From Actinoplanes sp. NBRC 103695 (GTDB lineage: Bacteria; Actinomycetota; Actinomycetes; Mycobacteriales; Micromonosporaceae), in assembly GCF_030269485.1 (NCBI RefSeq), contig NZ_BSTL01000025.1, positions 62,001 through 126,000 of the forward strand: 64,000 nucleotides of DNA, given 5' to 3'. The notes under the pieces were generated by a model, which ran no database searches, was not told the DNA's origin, and saw nothing but the letters and a program-made list of their open reading frames with translations. Positions 24,127 through 32,334 of this stretch are shown piece by piece (position 1 is the stretch's first letter; every line of letters starts with the position of its first letter). The position numbers and the translations under genes were made by a program.

Positions 24127-24526
24127 CAAACCCAGCGTCCTGTTCGTCTGCGTGCACAACGCCGGCCGCTCCCAGATGGCCGCCGGCTGGCTGCGCCACC
24201 TCGCCGGTGACGCCGTCGAGGTCCGCTCCGCCGGCTCCGCCCCCGCCGAGGCCATCAACCCGGCCGCCGTCGAGGCCATGCGCGAGGTCGGCATCGACAT
24301 CACCGATCAAAAGCCCAAGATCCTCGAGTACGACGTCGCGTACGACTCCGACGTCATCATCACCATGGGCTGCGGCGACGCCTGTCCCGTCTTCCCCGGC
24401 AAGCGCTACGAGGACTGGAAACTCGACGACCCCGCCGGGCAGGGCGTCGAGGCCGTCCGCCCGATCCGCGACGACATCAAGGCCCGCATCGAGAGGCTGC
24501 TCGCCGACCTCATCCCGGCCACCTGA
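24119..24526 (+). CDS. arsC: Arsenate reductase ArsC, low-molecular-weight phosphatase type
   Basis: 135 residues with the phosphatase loop CVHNAGRS (Cys11 to Arg17) and a later GCGDACPVFPGKRYEDW segment (Cys85, Cys89). This matches actinobacterial mycothiol/mycoredoxin-dependent arsenate reductases more than glutaredoxin-type ArsC. It reduces As(V) to As(III). The GTG start overlaps the aquaporin 3' end by eight bases, so reduction and channel-mediated release are co-translated. Confidence 0.92.
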   Translation: MSNKPSVLFVCVHNAGRSQMAAGWLRHLAGDAVEVRSAGSAPAEAINPAAVEAMREVGIDITDQKPKILEYDVAYDSDVIITMGCGDACPVFPGKRYEDWKLDDPAGQGVEAVRPIRDDIKARIERLLADLIPAT

Positions 24527-24577
24527 TCACGAAGGCGACCGGGCAGTGGTGCTAGAGATTCCGGAGTTGCCCGGCGA

Positions 24578-25024
24578 TCAGCGGCCATTCGTCGCCCAGG
24601 GCGTGTCGGTGCCGCGGTACGCCGGTTCCGCGAATGGCAGGACGAACTGCGTACCCTGCAGGTGCACGGTCGCCGGCTGGGCGACGGCATGCCATTCGCA
24701 GGCCCACACCCGGCCGAAAACCTGCACCGATGGGCGGGTGCCGTCCGCCAGCACCACATCGGGCGCCTGCTCGCCGGGAAGCTCTCCGTAGACCATCCAC
24801 CAGGCTGCGGCACCGTCCCACCCTCCGCCCCGTGAGTGCGGTTGAGCAACACCGGTCCACGCGGCCCACTCGTCCTCGCCGGGGATGAACAACCCGGCGG
24901 CCTCGTCACGGTGCTGTACGTCGTTGAGCTCGCGCCAGAAACCGTCGCTCCGCCACTGCAACAGATACCCGACCCCAGGCAGCCGCAGCGTGCTGACCTG
25001 CGGCTCACCCACTGATCCAGTCAC
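24578..25024 (-). CDS. Hypothetical protein
   Basis: 148 residues, tryptophan-rich (LLQWRSDGFWRELND, DEWAAWTG, AAAWWMVYGE), soluble, no signal or membrane segment. The GTG at 25024 follows a strong GGAGGA ribosome site, which settles the start. It is convergent with arsC. No family recognised. Confidence 0.68.
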   Translation of the reverse strand: MTGSVGEPQVSTLRLPGVGYLLQWRSDGFWRELNDVQHRDEAAGLFIPGEDEWAAWTGVAQPHSRGGGWDGAAAWWMVYGELPGEQAPDVVLADGTRPSVQVFGRVWACEWHAVAQPATVHLQGTQFVLPFAEPAYRGTDTPWATNGR

Positions 25025-25546
25025 GGTTCCTCCTTCCAACTGCCCTGCATGAGCACGGCCCGGCGGCGTGACGGAACGGTCCGTGCGCCGCGGTGGCGAA
25101 GCCAAGATCATTACCGCCCCATACGGGATGCGTACCCGATCATGGCGGTCGTTGCCGACGTCGTCACGACCCCCGACGGAGCACGGCCCACCTCGAAGTC
25201 GAAGAGCGCGAGCAGGCCGGCGATCCACTCGGCACCAGGGGACTGCTCTTCTGCACCGCGTCGACCCGTTCATCGGCCTTACCGACGCTGACTTCACCTT
25301 GATTGGTCAACGGCTCGGTTCGGGATCTTCGAGGCCATCCCGCACAATCGAATGAATCGAAACGGTATCCCCGTCTGCCGCCGATAGGGCGCAGCGTACG
25401 GCCGCTTCGCCTCGGTGTGCGGTACAAGGCGGTCCGCGGTGTTCAGGACACGGGGCTCCCGGCCGCCATCGACCTCGACAGCTACCACGATGAACGCCGG
25501 CGTCCCGCGCATCCGCCGCCGCGGACCGGCCGCGACAACCACCGGT
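25025..25546. other. Stretch without a recognisable gene
   Basis: About 520 bp between the hypothetical gene and the epimerase-like gene. All six frames carry short, low-complexity, Arg/Pro-rich frames that look like noise; no motif, tRNA or convincing repeat was seen. Confidence 0.5.
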
Positions 25547-26182
25547 TCACCGGCCCAGCGTCCGAATTTGCTTGTTCTCGATGACCTCGGGGGTTTCGGC
25601 CGGCTCGTCCAGAGCAACCCGGATCATCGCCTGGGCCAGCACGTCGACCCCGACCGACAGCGACCCGTAGAGCGCGCGTACCAAGGCATTCGTCCCCTGC
25701 GGAAGCACCTTCGCCGGGCGGAAGCAGAACACGTCCATGCCTGGCCGCTGCGCCCCGAACTCGCGTAGCGCGATCTCGGCGCGTCCTTTCACGCTCTTTG
25801 GCTTAGTGCCCCAACCACTGACGTAGCAGAATCGAAAATCGCCGGGCGGCAACGCGTCGACGAACGCTATCGGGTAATCGACGGTCAATCGATGGTGGAG
25901 AACCTTGTCGCCGCCCGGGGCGACGCGGCTGCCCAGTGCCCAGATGCAGGCATCGTGACCAGCCAACCGGTCGACCACCTCGGAGTTGTACACGTCGAAG
26001 TTGTCCAACACGAGCGACTCGACTTTGTCCGAGTCAACCGGTACGGGACGCCGCGCCAAACACGTCACCCTGCTCACGTCGGGTCGGTCGACCAGTTGGC
26101 GAAGGGTCTCTGACCCGATGAATCCGGTCGCCCCGGTGAGCAACACTCGCAATGTCAGCACTTCCGTTTCGTTTGGGTCCAA
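25547..26182 (-). CDS. NAD(P)-binding Rossmann-fold protein, epimerase/NmrA-like
   Basis: 211 residues. The Rossmann motif TGATGFIGSETLRQL is near the N-terminus and a Tyr-containing RFCYVSGWGTKP segment is mid-chain, as in atypical/extended SDRs. A VFCFRPAKVLP block follows. It lacks a clear YxxxK pair, so it may bind a dinucleotide without classical epimerase chemistry. The substrate is unknown. Confidence 0.75.
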   Translation of the reverse strand: MDPNETEVLTLRVLLTGATGFIGSETLRQLVDRPDVSRVTCLARRPVPVDSDKVESLVLDNFDVYNSEVVDRLAGHDACIWALGSRVAPGGDKVLHHRLTVDYPIAFVDALPPGDFRFCYVSGWGTKPKSVKGRAEIALREFGAQRPGMDVFCFRPAKVLPQGTNALVRALYGSLSVGVDVLAQAMIRVALDEPAETPEVIENKQIRTLGR

Positions 26183-26200
26183 CCTGGACCTTGGTGAAGG

Positions 26201-26395
26201 TCACTGTACGAAGCTAACGGGGTGGTTGATGTGATCTTGCGCCACCCTTGGGTGCACTGTCCATGGGCGGAGGTCTTCGAGTGCGTCGCTCAGGACGGTG
26301 ACGATCTCGTCGGTGTGGGCGCGCAGGTCTTGTTCGTTGTGAATCGGCCCGTCGAGCAGAATGTTGGCCGAGATGAGGGCGTTGCCGGACATCAC
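26201..26395 (-). CDS. Small hypothetical protein
   Basis: 64 residues (ILLDGPIHNEQDLRAHTDE, then LSDALEDLRPW), acidic, no membrane segment. Codon use is less GC-biased than in neighbouring genes, hinting at a transferred or decaying gene. It lies between the epimerase-like gene and the divergent amidase start. It may be the 3' part of a longer lost gene. Confidence 0.4.
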   Translation of the reverse strand: MMSGNALISANILLDGPIHNEQDLRAHTDEIVTVLSDALEDLRPWTVHPRVAQDHINHPVSFVQ

Positions 26396-26456
26396 GACGG
26401 TGCGGGAGCTACGTCCGATCCGTTGGACGTATCACGGGACACGCGTGAGGTGGACG

Positions 26457-27863
26457 ATGACCGACCTGGCCCGCCTGACGGCCACTGAACTGATCGCCGC
26501 GTACCGGGACGGTAGCGTGTCCCCGGTTGACGTGACCCGGGCCACGCTGTCCGCGATCGATGCCGGCAACGACGACGTCAACGCCTTCGTCCTGGTTGAC
26601 GCTGTCGGTGCGGTGGCTGCCGCCGTGCGGTCTGAGGCCCGTTGGCGCAGCGGCAGCGTGCTCGGGCCGGGTGACGGCATACCGACCTCGATCAAGGACC
26701 TCCTGTACACCCGTGGATGGCCGACGCTGCGCGGCACAAACCTGATCGATGAACGCGGGTTATGGACCGAGGACGCCCCGACGGTGGCCCGGCTCCGGGA
26801 AACAGGAGCTGTCCTGCTGGGCAAGACCACCACGCCGGAGTTCGGCTGGAAGGGCGTCACCGACTCGCCGCGTCACGGCCCCACCGGCAATCCATGGGAT
26901 GCCGCGCTGACTTGCGGCGGATCGAGCGGGGGCAGCGCGGCGGCGGTCGGGCTCGGCATGGGTGCGTGGTCGGTCGGCACCGACGGCGGTGGATCACTAC
27001 GCATTCCCGCCGCGTTCACCGGTACGGTCACGCTCAAGCCGACGTACGGGCTGGTCCCGGTGTGGCCCGCGAGCCCATTCGGGACCCTCTCGCACGCCGG
27101 CCCGATCACCCGCTGCGTCGCCGATGCCGCTTTGATGCTCGACATCCTCACCGGCTTCGACTCGAGGGACTGGTCGGCGTTGCCCACCCCGACCGCGTCG
27201 TTCCTGGACGGACTGGACGACGGCGTGCGCGGCGTGCGCATCGCGTTCTCACCGGACCTGGGCTACGTGCGCAACGACCCACAGGTCGAGGCCGCGGTGC
27301 GGGCCGCTGCCGCGGTCCTGGCCGATGCCGGTGCGCACGTCGAGCAGGCCGATCCCGGTTTCGCGGATCCGGTTGAGGCCTTCCACGTGCTGTGGTTCGC
27401 GGGCGCAGCCAAGGTCCTTGAGGCCTACGGAACTGACGCCCTGCGGCGCGTAGATCCCGGCCTGCGCCGCGGCGTGGAACGGGCTGCCGGCGTCAGTACC
27501 GCGGACTATCTAGAGGCGACCGCGCTGCGAGCGGATCTCGGCGTACGGATGGGCCGCTTCCACCAGTCCTACGATCTGCTGCTCACACCGACCCTGCCGA
27601 TCACCGCGTTCCCGAAAGGTAGGGACGTCCCACCCGGTTGGCATTCGGTGGACTGGACCAGTTGGACTCCCTATACCTATCCGTTCAACATGACCCAGCA
27701 GCCGGCCGCGAGCGTGCCCTGCGGATTCACTTCCGGCGGCCTTCCAGTCGGCTTACAGATCGTCGGCCCTCGCCACGCCGATGCACTCGTACTCAGAGCC
27801 GCTCGCGCCTACGAACAGGCCACCGACTGGACCCGCACCCGGCCACCGCTGCCCCGCGGCTGA
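26457..27863 (+). CDS. Amidase (amidase signature family)
   Basis: 468 residues. The Ser-cisSer-Lys triad is visible: Lys80 in TSIKDLL, Ser156 in GGSSGGSAAAV and Ser180 in TDGGGSLRIPAAF. The C-terminal GLPVGLQIVGPRHAD block is also typical. It hydrolyses a carboxamide to acid and ammonia; substrates in this family range widely. The ATG at 26457 follows GAGGTGG, while an earlier in-frame start would add a segment unlike amidases. It stands alone; the ~200 bp downstream hold no gene. Confidence 0.88.
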   Translation: MTDLARLTATELIAAYRDGSVSPVDVTRATLSAIDAGNDDVNAFVLVDAVGAVAAAVRSEARWRSGSVLGPGDGIPTSIKDLLYTRGWPTLRGTNLIDERGLWTEDAPTVARLRETGAVLLGKTTTPEFGWKGVTDSPRHGPTGNPWDAALTCGGSSGGSAAAVGLGMGAWSVGTDGGGSLRIPAAFTGTVTLKPTYGLVPVWPASPFGTLSHAGPITRCVADAALMLDILTGFDSRDWSALPTPTASFLDGLDDGVRGVRIAFSPDLGYVRNDPQVEAAVRAAAAVLADAGAHVEQADPGFADPVEAFHVLWFAGAAKVLEAYGTDALRRVDPGLRRGVERAAGVSTADYLEATALRADLGVRMGRFHQSYDLLLTPTLPITAFPKGRDVPPGWHSVDWTSWTPYTYPFNMTQQPAASVPCGFTSGGLPVGLQIVGPRHADALVLRAARAYEQATDWTRTRPPLPRG

Positions 27864-28065
27864 CAACCCGCCACCTGAGCGCGAACCGTGTACCGCCCGG
27901 CCCAGCACCAGCAGCCCGCCACCTCATCACATAGCGCTACGGCGAACCAGCAGGGATCCGCGCACGGACATGCCGAAGAGCGGATGTCCCAGGAGCGCGG
28001 TGGTCAGGACGTGGACCACGCTCCCACTGGCTCGGTGACCGTTTCGGTGCCCGCGTCGTTGCCGG

Positions 28066-28815
28066 TCAGGCCGAGGGCCTGATCTGAAAGCCTGCGGGCT
28101 GGCGCCCGGTCGTGGCGGCCAGTTCGGCGACCGTCGCGGCCGGGGTGGGGATCAGCGGGGTGGTGGCCAGCCAGGCGTAGATTTCGGGCAGGCTCAGGCC
28201 CGGTGGGACCGCTCCGACGAAGGCCTCGTAGTAGAGCGGGGTATTGGGCCCGATGCGCCAGCTCTCCACGAGGCTGCCGACGTCGACGGTGTCGAAGCCG
28301 AAGTCGTCGATCAGCTTGGTGACCTTTGCTTTGGCGGCGGGGTCGTCGCCGGTGATGGGCAGAGCGGTTCGGTCCGGGTCGCCGGCCGGGCGGGCCAGTT
28401 CGCGTAGCAGCCTGCCGTTGACGTCGTGGAACGCCTTGACCACGGATGAGCCGGACAGGAACCGTTGCACGAGTTCACTGGAGGTCAGTTCGTCGGTGTC
28501 GAGTTCCGGGCGCGCCCAGCCAGTCATGGCCGGTGCGTAGTTCATGGTGTCGATCACCGTCGTACCGGCGAGCGGCTCCCGTGGCAATTGCTCGTAGTTG
28601 GCCAGCGGGATGGCCGCGACCACGAGGTCACCTGCCTGCGCCGCCTCGGCCGGGGTGGCGGCGCGGGCGAGCGGGCCAAGCTCGGCGATCAGGGCGCCGA
28701 GGCTCTCCGGCCCGCGTGAATTGCTGATGACCACGTGCCTACCGGCGATGACCGCGCTGCGGGCGATGGCGGAGCCGATGGTGCCGCTGCCGATGATGCC
28801 GAGCGTGCCGTTCAT
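28066..28815 (-). CDS. NADPH-dependent F420 reductase-like oxidoreductase
   Basis: 249 residues. The N-terminal dinucleotide motif GIIGSGTIGSAIARSAV is followed by VVISNSRGPESL, whose Ser/Arg suggests NADP binding. VVAAIPLANYEQLP and VIDTMNYAP are further marks of the NADP oxidoreductase, coenzyme F420-dependent family. Family members of this length accompany MerR regulators in actinomycetes. Whether it truly uses F420 cannot be told. It is divergent from the merR gene with a 97-bp gap. Confidence 0.82.
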   Translation of the reverse strand: MNGTLGIIGSGTIGSAIARSAVIAGRHVVISNSRGPESLGALIAELGPLARAATPAEAAQAGDLVVAAIPLANYEQLPREPLAGTTVIDTMNYAPAMTGWARPELDTDELTSSELVQRFLSGSSVVKAFHDVNGRLLRELARPAGDPDRTALPITGDDPAAKAKVTKLIDDFGFDTVDVGSLVESWRIGPNTPLYYEAFVGAVPPGLSLPEIYAWLATTPLIPTPAATVAELAATTGRQPAGFQIRPSA

Positions 28816-28912
28816 ATGGCTGCTCCTCCGCGAAAGGGGATTGAAGGGGTGCGGTGGCTACGCTAAGAGCTGCCATCGATGTGAGGTCCCGGTGATGTGG
28901 TGGTGGTCATAG

Positions 28913-29269
28913 GTGCGCATTGGGGAGTTGTCGGCCCGCACCGGTGCGAGCGTGCGCTCGCTGCGCTACTACGAGGAGCAGGGCCTGCTGACGGCCGAGC
29001 GGGACTCGGCGGGCCGCCGCCGCTATGCCGAGGCGGCCGTCGCCCGGGTGGCGCTGATCCGGCGAGGGTTCGCGGCCAGCTTGTCCAGCCGGGTGATCGC
29101 GGATCTGCTCCCGCTGCTCGATGCTGAATGCGTACCTCGTACACGGGCCCTGCTGGTCGCTGAGCAGGACCGGCTGGAGGCGCAGATCGCCGCGATGACC
29201 CAGGCCCGGGTACGCCTCAGCGAAGTCATCGCCATCGTGACTGACCCCACCTGGGAATGCGACGCATAG
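28913..29269 (+). CDS. MerR-family transcriptional regulator
   Basis: 118 residues. The N-terminal winged helix MRIGELSARTGASVRSLRYY and EEQGLLTAERDSAGRRRY are textbook MerR. A coiled dimer helix follows (RTRALLVAEQDRLEAQIAAM). A single Cys near the C-terminus is too little for a metal site, so it is more likely a redox or ligand sensor controlling the divergent reductase. Start GTG 28913. Confidence 0.9.
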   Translation: MRIGELSARTGASVRSLRYYEEQGLLTAERDSAGRRRYAEAAVARVALIRRGFAASLSSRVIADLLPLLDAECVPRTRALLVAEQDRLEAQIAAMTQARVRLSEVIAIVTDPTWECDA

Positions 29270-29741
29270 GCGTCCCGATCTACCACGTCGTGGGCGTGCA
29301 CGCCTGATCGCCGGGCTGCCTCGAAAGGCGGCGACGTGCCTTCGAATCTGGCAACGCTCGACATCCACGACAGCTTCGTCAGCCTCGCCTGCGCCCTCAC
29401 CTGCTGGCACCTCTTGATCAAGTCCCGCAATCAGAGATCCACCGATGGGATTCGATCAAACGCGGTGTGGCGGGCCAACGCCTTCTCACACCCGCCTGAA
29501 AGGCCTATAGGGCTGAGTCGAACTGGTCGCGCAAAAGGGGCATACCGGATGATTTGCGTCGTGGCCCGAGCCGGTGGGCGGCTACCGGGTGCGTGTTCTC
29601 CCCGCCGCGCTTCGACTTCTCCGCCATGGACGGCTGGGTGTTCAACGCCGGCGACTACCCGGAACCGTGAGGCGCCGAACGCGCCGACCAGCGCGCCGCG
29701 CTTCTGTGTGACGCCGGGCTGACGCTCAGTTCCATGGAGTA
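29270..29741 (+). other. Degenerate intergenic stretch with a coding scrap
   Basis: No intact gene. From about 29592 a plus-strand frame reads FSPPRFDFSAMDGWVFNAGD, then meets TGA at about 29668. It continues in the same frame with GAERADQRAALLCDAGL and ends SSMEY-stop next to the kinase 3' end. This looks like the end of a decayed gene with a nonsense change. The first 300 bp hold nothing recognised. Confidence 0.35.
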
Positions 29742-30986
29742 CTAACTGTGGTGCTCTTCCCGTTCGACTCGGGCAGCCCGAGAGCTTGACGCGAGGGCGG
29801 GCGAGTCGGGGAGGTGCGGCTCTGTCGTGGGCGCGAGGTATACCTCGACGACCAGGCCGCCGCCGTCTCGTGGAGTGGCGGTGGCAATGCCACCGCAGGC
29901 CGCGGCGACGGCGCGCACGATCGACAGCCCGAGTCCCGCGCCGTCGGTGCGCCCGGTGCGTTCGGCGCCGCGGTAGAACGGCTCGAACAGTCGCATGGCT
30001 TCGCCGTCGCTGATCACCGGGCCGGTGTTGCTGATCGTCAGGTGCCCGTCCGGGGTGAGCCGTACGAGCACCTCGCCGCCGGGCACGTTGTATCGCAGGG
30101 CGTTGTCCATCAGGTTGCGGACGAGTTGGGCGAGCAGCAGCCGGTCGCCGGTGACCGTGCAGCGGCCGGGCACGTCGAGCCGCAGCCCGGGCTGGTCGGG
30201 TCGGCGGTCCGCCGCCGCTTCCCGGGCAATCTGGCGGACGACGTCGTCGAACTCCACTGTCTCCCGCCCGCGCCGGCCCTGTTCCCCGCGGGCCAGGGTG
30301 AGCAGGCCGTTGATCAGCGCGGTGCACCGGTCGTTGTTGCGGAGCAGCTCGTCACGAACGCGCCGGACCCTGCTCGGATCGGTGGTCGCCAGCCCGATCT
30401 GCAACGTCGTACGGGCCACGGCCAGCGGAGTGCGCAGCTCATGCGAAGCGTTGGCGATGAACCGTGCCTGTGCGCTGAAAGCGTCGTCGATCCGGGTCAG
30501 CAGGTCGTTGAAGGTGTCGGAGAGTTCCCGGAGTTCGTCGGCCGGGCCGTGCACGGCGATCCGTTCGTGCAGATTGGCGACGGAGATGCGGCGTGCCTGA
30601 GTGGTCATCGCATGGACCCGATTCAGCACCCGCCCGGTGACCCACCAGGCCAGAAGCCCGACGATGACGGTCAGCACGGCGAACGCCACGATCCACTGGG
30701 TCACGATGGTGCCGATCGCATCGTCGCGCTGCACGGAGATCGAGTCCAGGATTGACAGGGCCGAGGGCTTCCCGTCCGATCCGGTCGCGCCGGACTCCAC
30801 ACCGGAAGTGGGGGCGGGTGGCGCTGATTGCAGGGCCGCGAGGTCGCGCTCGGAGAGGTTGCCGACCCTCGTGATCACGATGCGGTTCTGGACGAAGACC
30901 ATGGTCACCACCGCGGCGGCCACGATGACGAAGACGCCGGTGTGCATGAGGGTGAGCCGCCAGCGCAGCGTGAGCCGGTTCAGCAT
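29742..30986 (-). CDS. Sensor histidine kinase of an OmpR-type pair
   Basis: 414 residues. Two membrane helices (about 15-38 and 98-120) flank a ~60-residue extracytoplasmic loop. HAMP, the phosphoacceptor box NASHELRTPLAVARTTL and a HATPase_c domain with NLMDNALRYN and GAGLGLSIVRAVAAA follow. The ATG at 30986 overlaps the response regulator stop by seven bases. It likely senses envelope stress or a drug and drives the divergent exporter operon. Confidence 0.91.
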   Translation of the reverse strand: MLNRLTLRWRLTLMHTGVFVIVAAAVVTMVFVQNRIVITRVGNLSERDLAALQSAPPAPTSGVESGATGSDGKPSALSILDSISVQRDDAIGTIVTQWIVAFAVLTVIVGLLAWWVTGRVLNRVHAMTTQARRISVANLHERIAVHGPADELRELSDTFNDLLTRIDDAFSAQARFIANASHELRTPLAVARTTLQIGLATTDPSRVRRVRDELLRNNDRCTALINGLLTLARGEQGRRGRETVEFDDVVRQIAREAAADRRPDQPGLRLDVPGRCTVTGDRLLLAQLVRNLMDNALRYNVPGGEVLVRLTPDGHLTISNTGPVISDGEAMRLFEPFYRGAERTGRTDGAGLGLSIVRAVAAACGGIATATPRDGGGLVVEVYLAPTTEPHLPDSPALASSSRAARVEREEHHS

Positions 30987-31648
30987 GCCGGGCCGGCCAT
31001 CCGGTAGCCGACGCCGGGCAGAGTGTCGATGATGGAGGGTTCGCCGAGCTTCGCCCGGAGCCGGGACATGGTCACCCGTACGGCATTGGTGAACGGATCC
31101 GCGTGTTCGTCCCACACCGTACGCAGCAGTTCCTCGGCGCTGAGGATCGTGCCGTTCGCGGCCATCAAGGCTGCCAGCACACCGAATTCCTTGTTCGACA
31201 GCGGGACCGGGCGGCCGGCGCGTGTCACATGTCGCTGAGCCGAGTCGAGCGTGATGTCCTCGTGGCGCAGCACCGGAGGCACGGCCGGTTGGGAGCGACG
31301 GCCGAGCGCGTCGAGGCGGGCGACGAGTTCGTCGAAGTCGAACGGTTTGCCGAGGTAGTCGTCGGCGCCGAGCCGTAGACCGGAAACGCGCTCAGCGACC
31401 TCGGCGAGCGCGGTGAGCATCAGCACACGGGCGCGTCCGCCGGTTTCCATGATGCGTCGGCAGACCTCGTCGCCGTGCGTACCGGGCAGGTCCCGGTCGA
31501 GAACGACCACGTCGTAACAGTCGGTGACGAGCTTGTCCAATGCGGTATCGCCGTCATGGGCGACGTCGACTGACATCGCCCGGTCACGTAACCCTTCGGC
31601 GATGTAGCCGGCGAGGAGCTTCTCGTCCTCCACCACAAGCACGCGCAT
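30980..31648 (-). CDS. OmpR/PhoB-family response regulator
   Basis: 222 residues. The receiver has EDE near residue 7-9 and phosphoacceptor D51 in VVVLDRDLPGTHGD. A C-terminal winged helix follows (LSNKEFGVLAALMAANG, then VTMSRLRAKLGEP). The ATG at 31648 follows GGAGGTGG at good spacing. Direct repeats in the divergent promoter 45-100 bp upstream fit tandem binding by this family. Confidence 0.92.
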   Translation of the reverse strand: MRVLVVEDEKLLAGYIAEGLRDRAMSVDVAHDGDTALDKLVTDCYDVVVLDRDLPGTHGDEVCRRIMETGGRARVLMLTALAEVAERVSGLRLGADDYLGKPFDFDELVARLDALGRRSQPAVPPVLRHEDITLDSAQRHVTRAGRPVPLSNKEFGVLAALMAANGTILSAEELLRTVWDEHADPFTNAVRVTMSRLRAKLGEPSIIDTLPGVGYRMAGPAC

Positions 31649-31691
31649 GGCCACCTCCGGGTGCGGATCTCGCGTCGACCGTAGCTCCGGT

Positions 31692-31749
31692 GGTGTTTCA
31701 CCGGCATAACAGCAGCTGGCCGGCCACGGTGAAACGCCGGTGAAACACC
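31692..31749. promoter_or_regulatory. Response-regulator boxes in the divergent promoter
   Basis: GGTGAAACGCC (31728-31738) and GGTGAAACACC (31739-31749) are direct 11-bp repeats in immediate tandem. GGTGTTTCACC at 31692-31702 is the same box inverted. OmpR/PhoB dimers bind direct repeats with 11-bp spacing, so these are probably sites of the regulator encoded just to the left, acting on both itself and the exporter operon. Confidence 0.7.
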
Positions 31750-31812
31750 GGACGCCGTAGAACTTCGGGTCGTACCGGCGGTTGCCGGCCGAGCACGACC
31801 CGAGGAGTGGAT

Positions 31813-32334
31813 ATGCGCAACGTGACATCGCACCGCCGGCCCCTGATCCGGACGGCCGCGCTCGGACTGATGCTGACCGTGAGCTGTGCGCTCACCGGTT
31901 GTGGTGACTCCGGAGGGTCGAAGGACGGGATCGCCACCGGCGGAGGGAAGGATGCCGCGGTCACCCCGAGCGCGTCGGCGGCAGGCAATGACCCCGCGCA
32001 GTGGACGAAGTGCCTGCGGGACAACGGGATCGACGTCAAGGACCCGCAGCCCGGAACGGGACCGGACTTGCCGGCCGACAGTCCGGCTCTCACGGCGGCG
32101 ATGGACAAGTGCAAGCAGTACGAGACCAGTCAGAGCGGCAGCACCGGAGTCAACCCGAACGATCCCAAGCAGGAGGCGCAGCGGCGCAAGTTCGCCAAAT
32201 GCATGCGTGACCAGGGCGTCGACTGGCCCGACCCGGTCCCGGGTCAGGGGATGAAGGTGCCCGCGCAGACCCCGGAACTCGCGGCCGCGTTCCAGAAGTG
32301 CATGCAGCAGGTCCCGGTGGACGGCAGCAAGTGA
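31813..32334 (+). CDS. Exported lipoprotein with internal duplication
   Basis: 173 residues. A signal peptide ends in the lipobox LTGC. The mature part contains two similar modules: KCLRDNGIDVKDPQPG and KCMRDQGVDWPDPVPG, each followed by a ~25-residue segment ending in a helix with KC. Four paired cysteines suggest disulfides outside the membrane. The ATG at 31813 follows GAGGAG. Its TGA overlaps the adaptor GTG. This kind of lipoprotein commonly precedes adaptor-ABC operons in actinomycetes; its role may be substrate capture. Confidence 0.82.
   Translation: MRNVTSHRRPLIRTAALGLMLTVSCALTGCGDSGGSKDGIATGGGKDAAVTPSASAAGNDPAQWTKCLRDNGIDVKDPQPGTGPDLPADSPALTAAMDKCKQYETSQSGSTGVNPNDPKQEAQRRKFAKCMRDQGVDWPDPVPGQGMKVPAQTPELAAAFQKCMQQVPVDGSK

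Noticed and set aside
29592..29745. Possible selenocysteine TGA in the scrap before the kinase gene
   Set aside because: No upstream gene body, no cysteine-homologue context and no recognisable SECIS hairpin; a nonsense mutation in a remnant is simpler.
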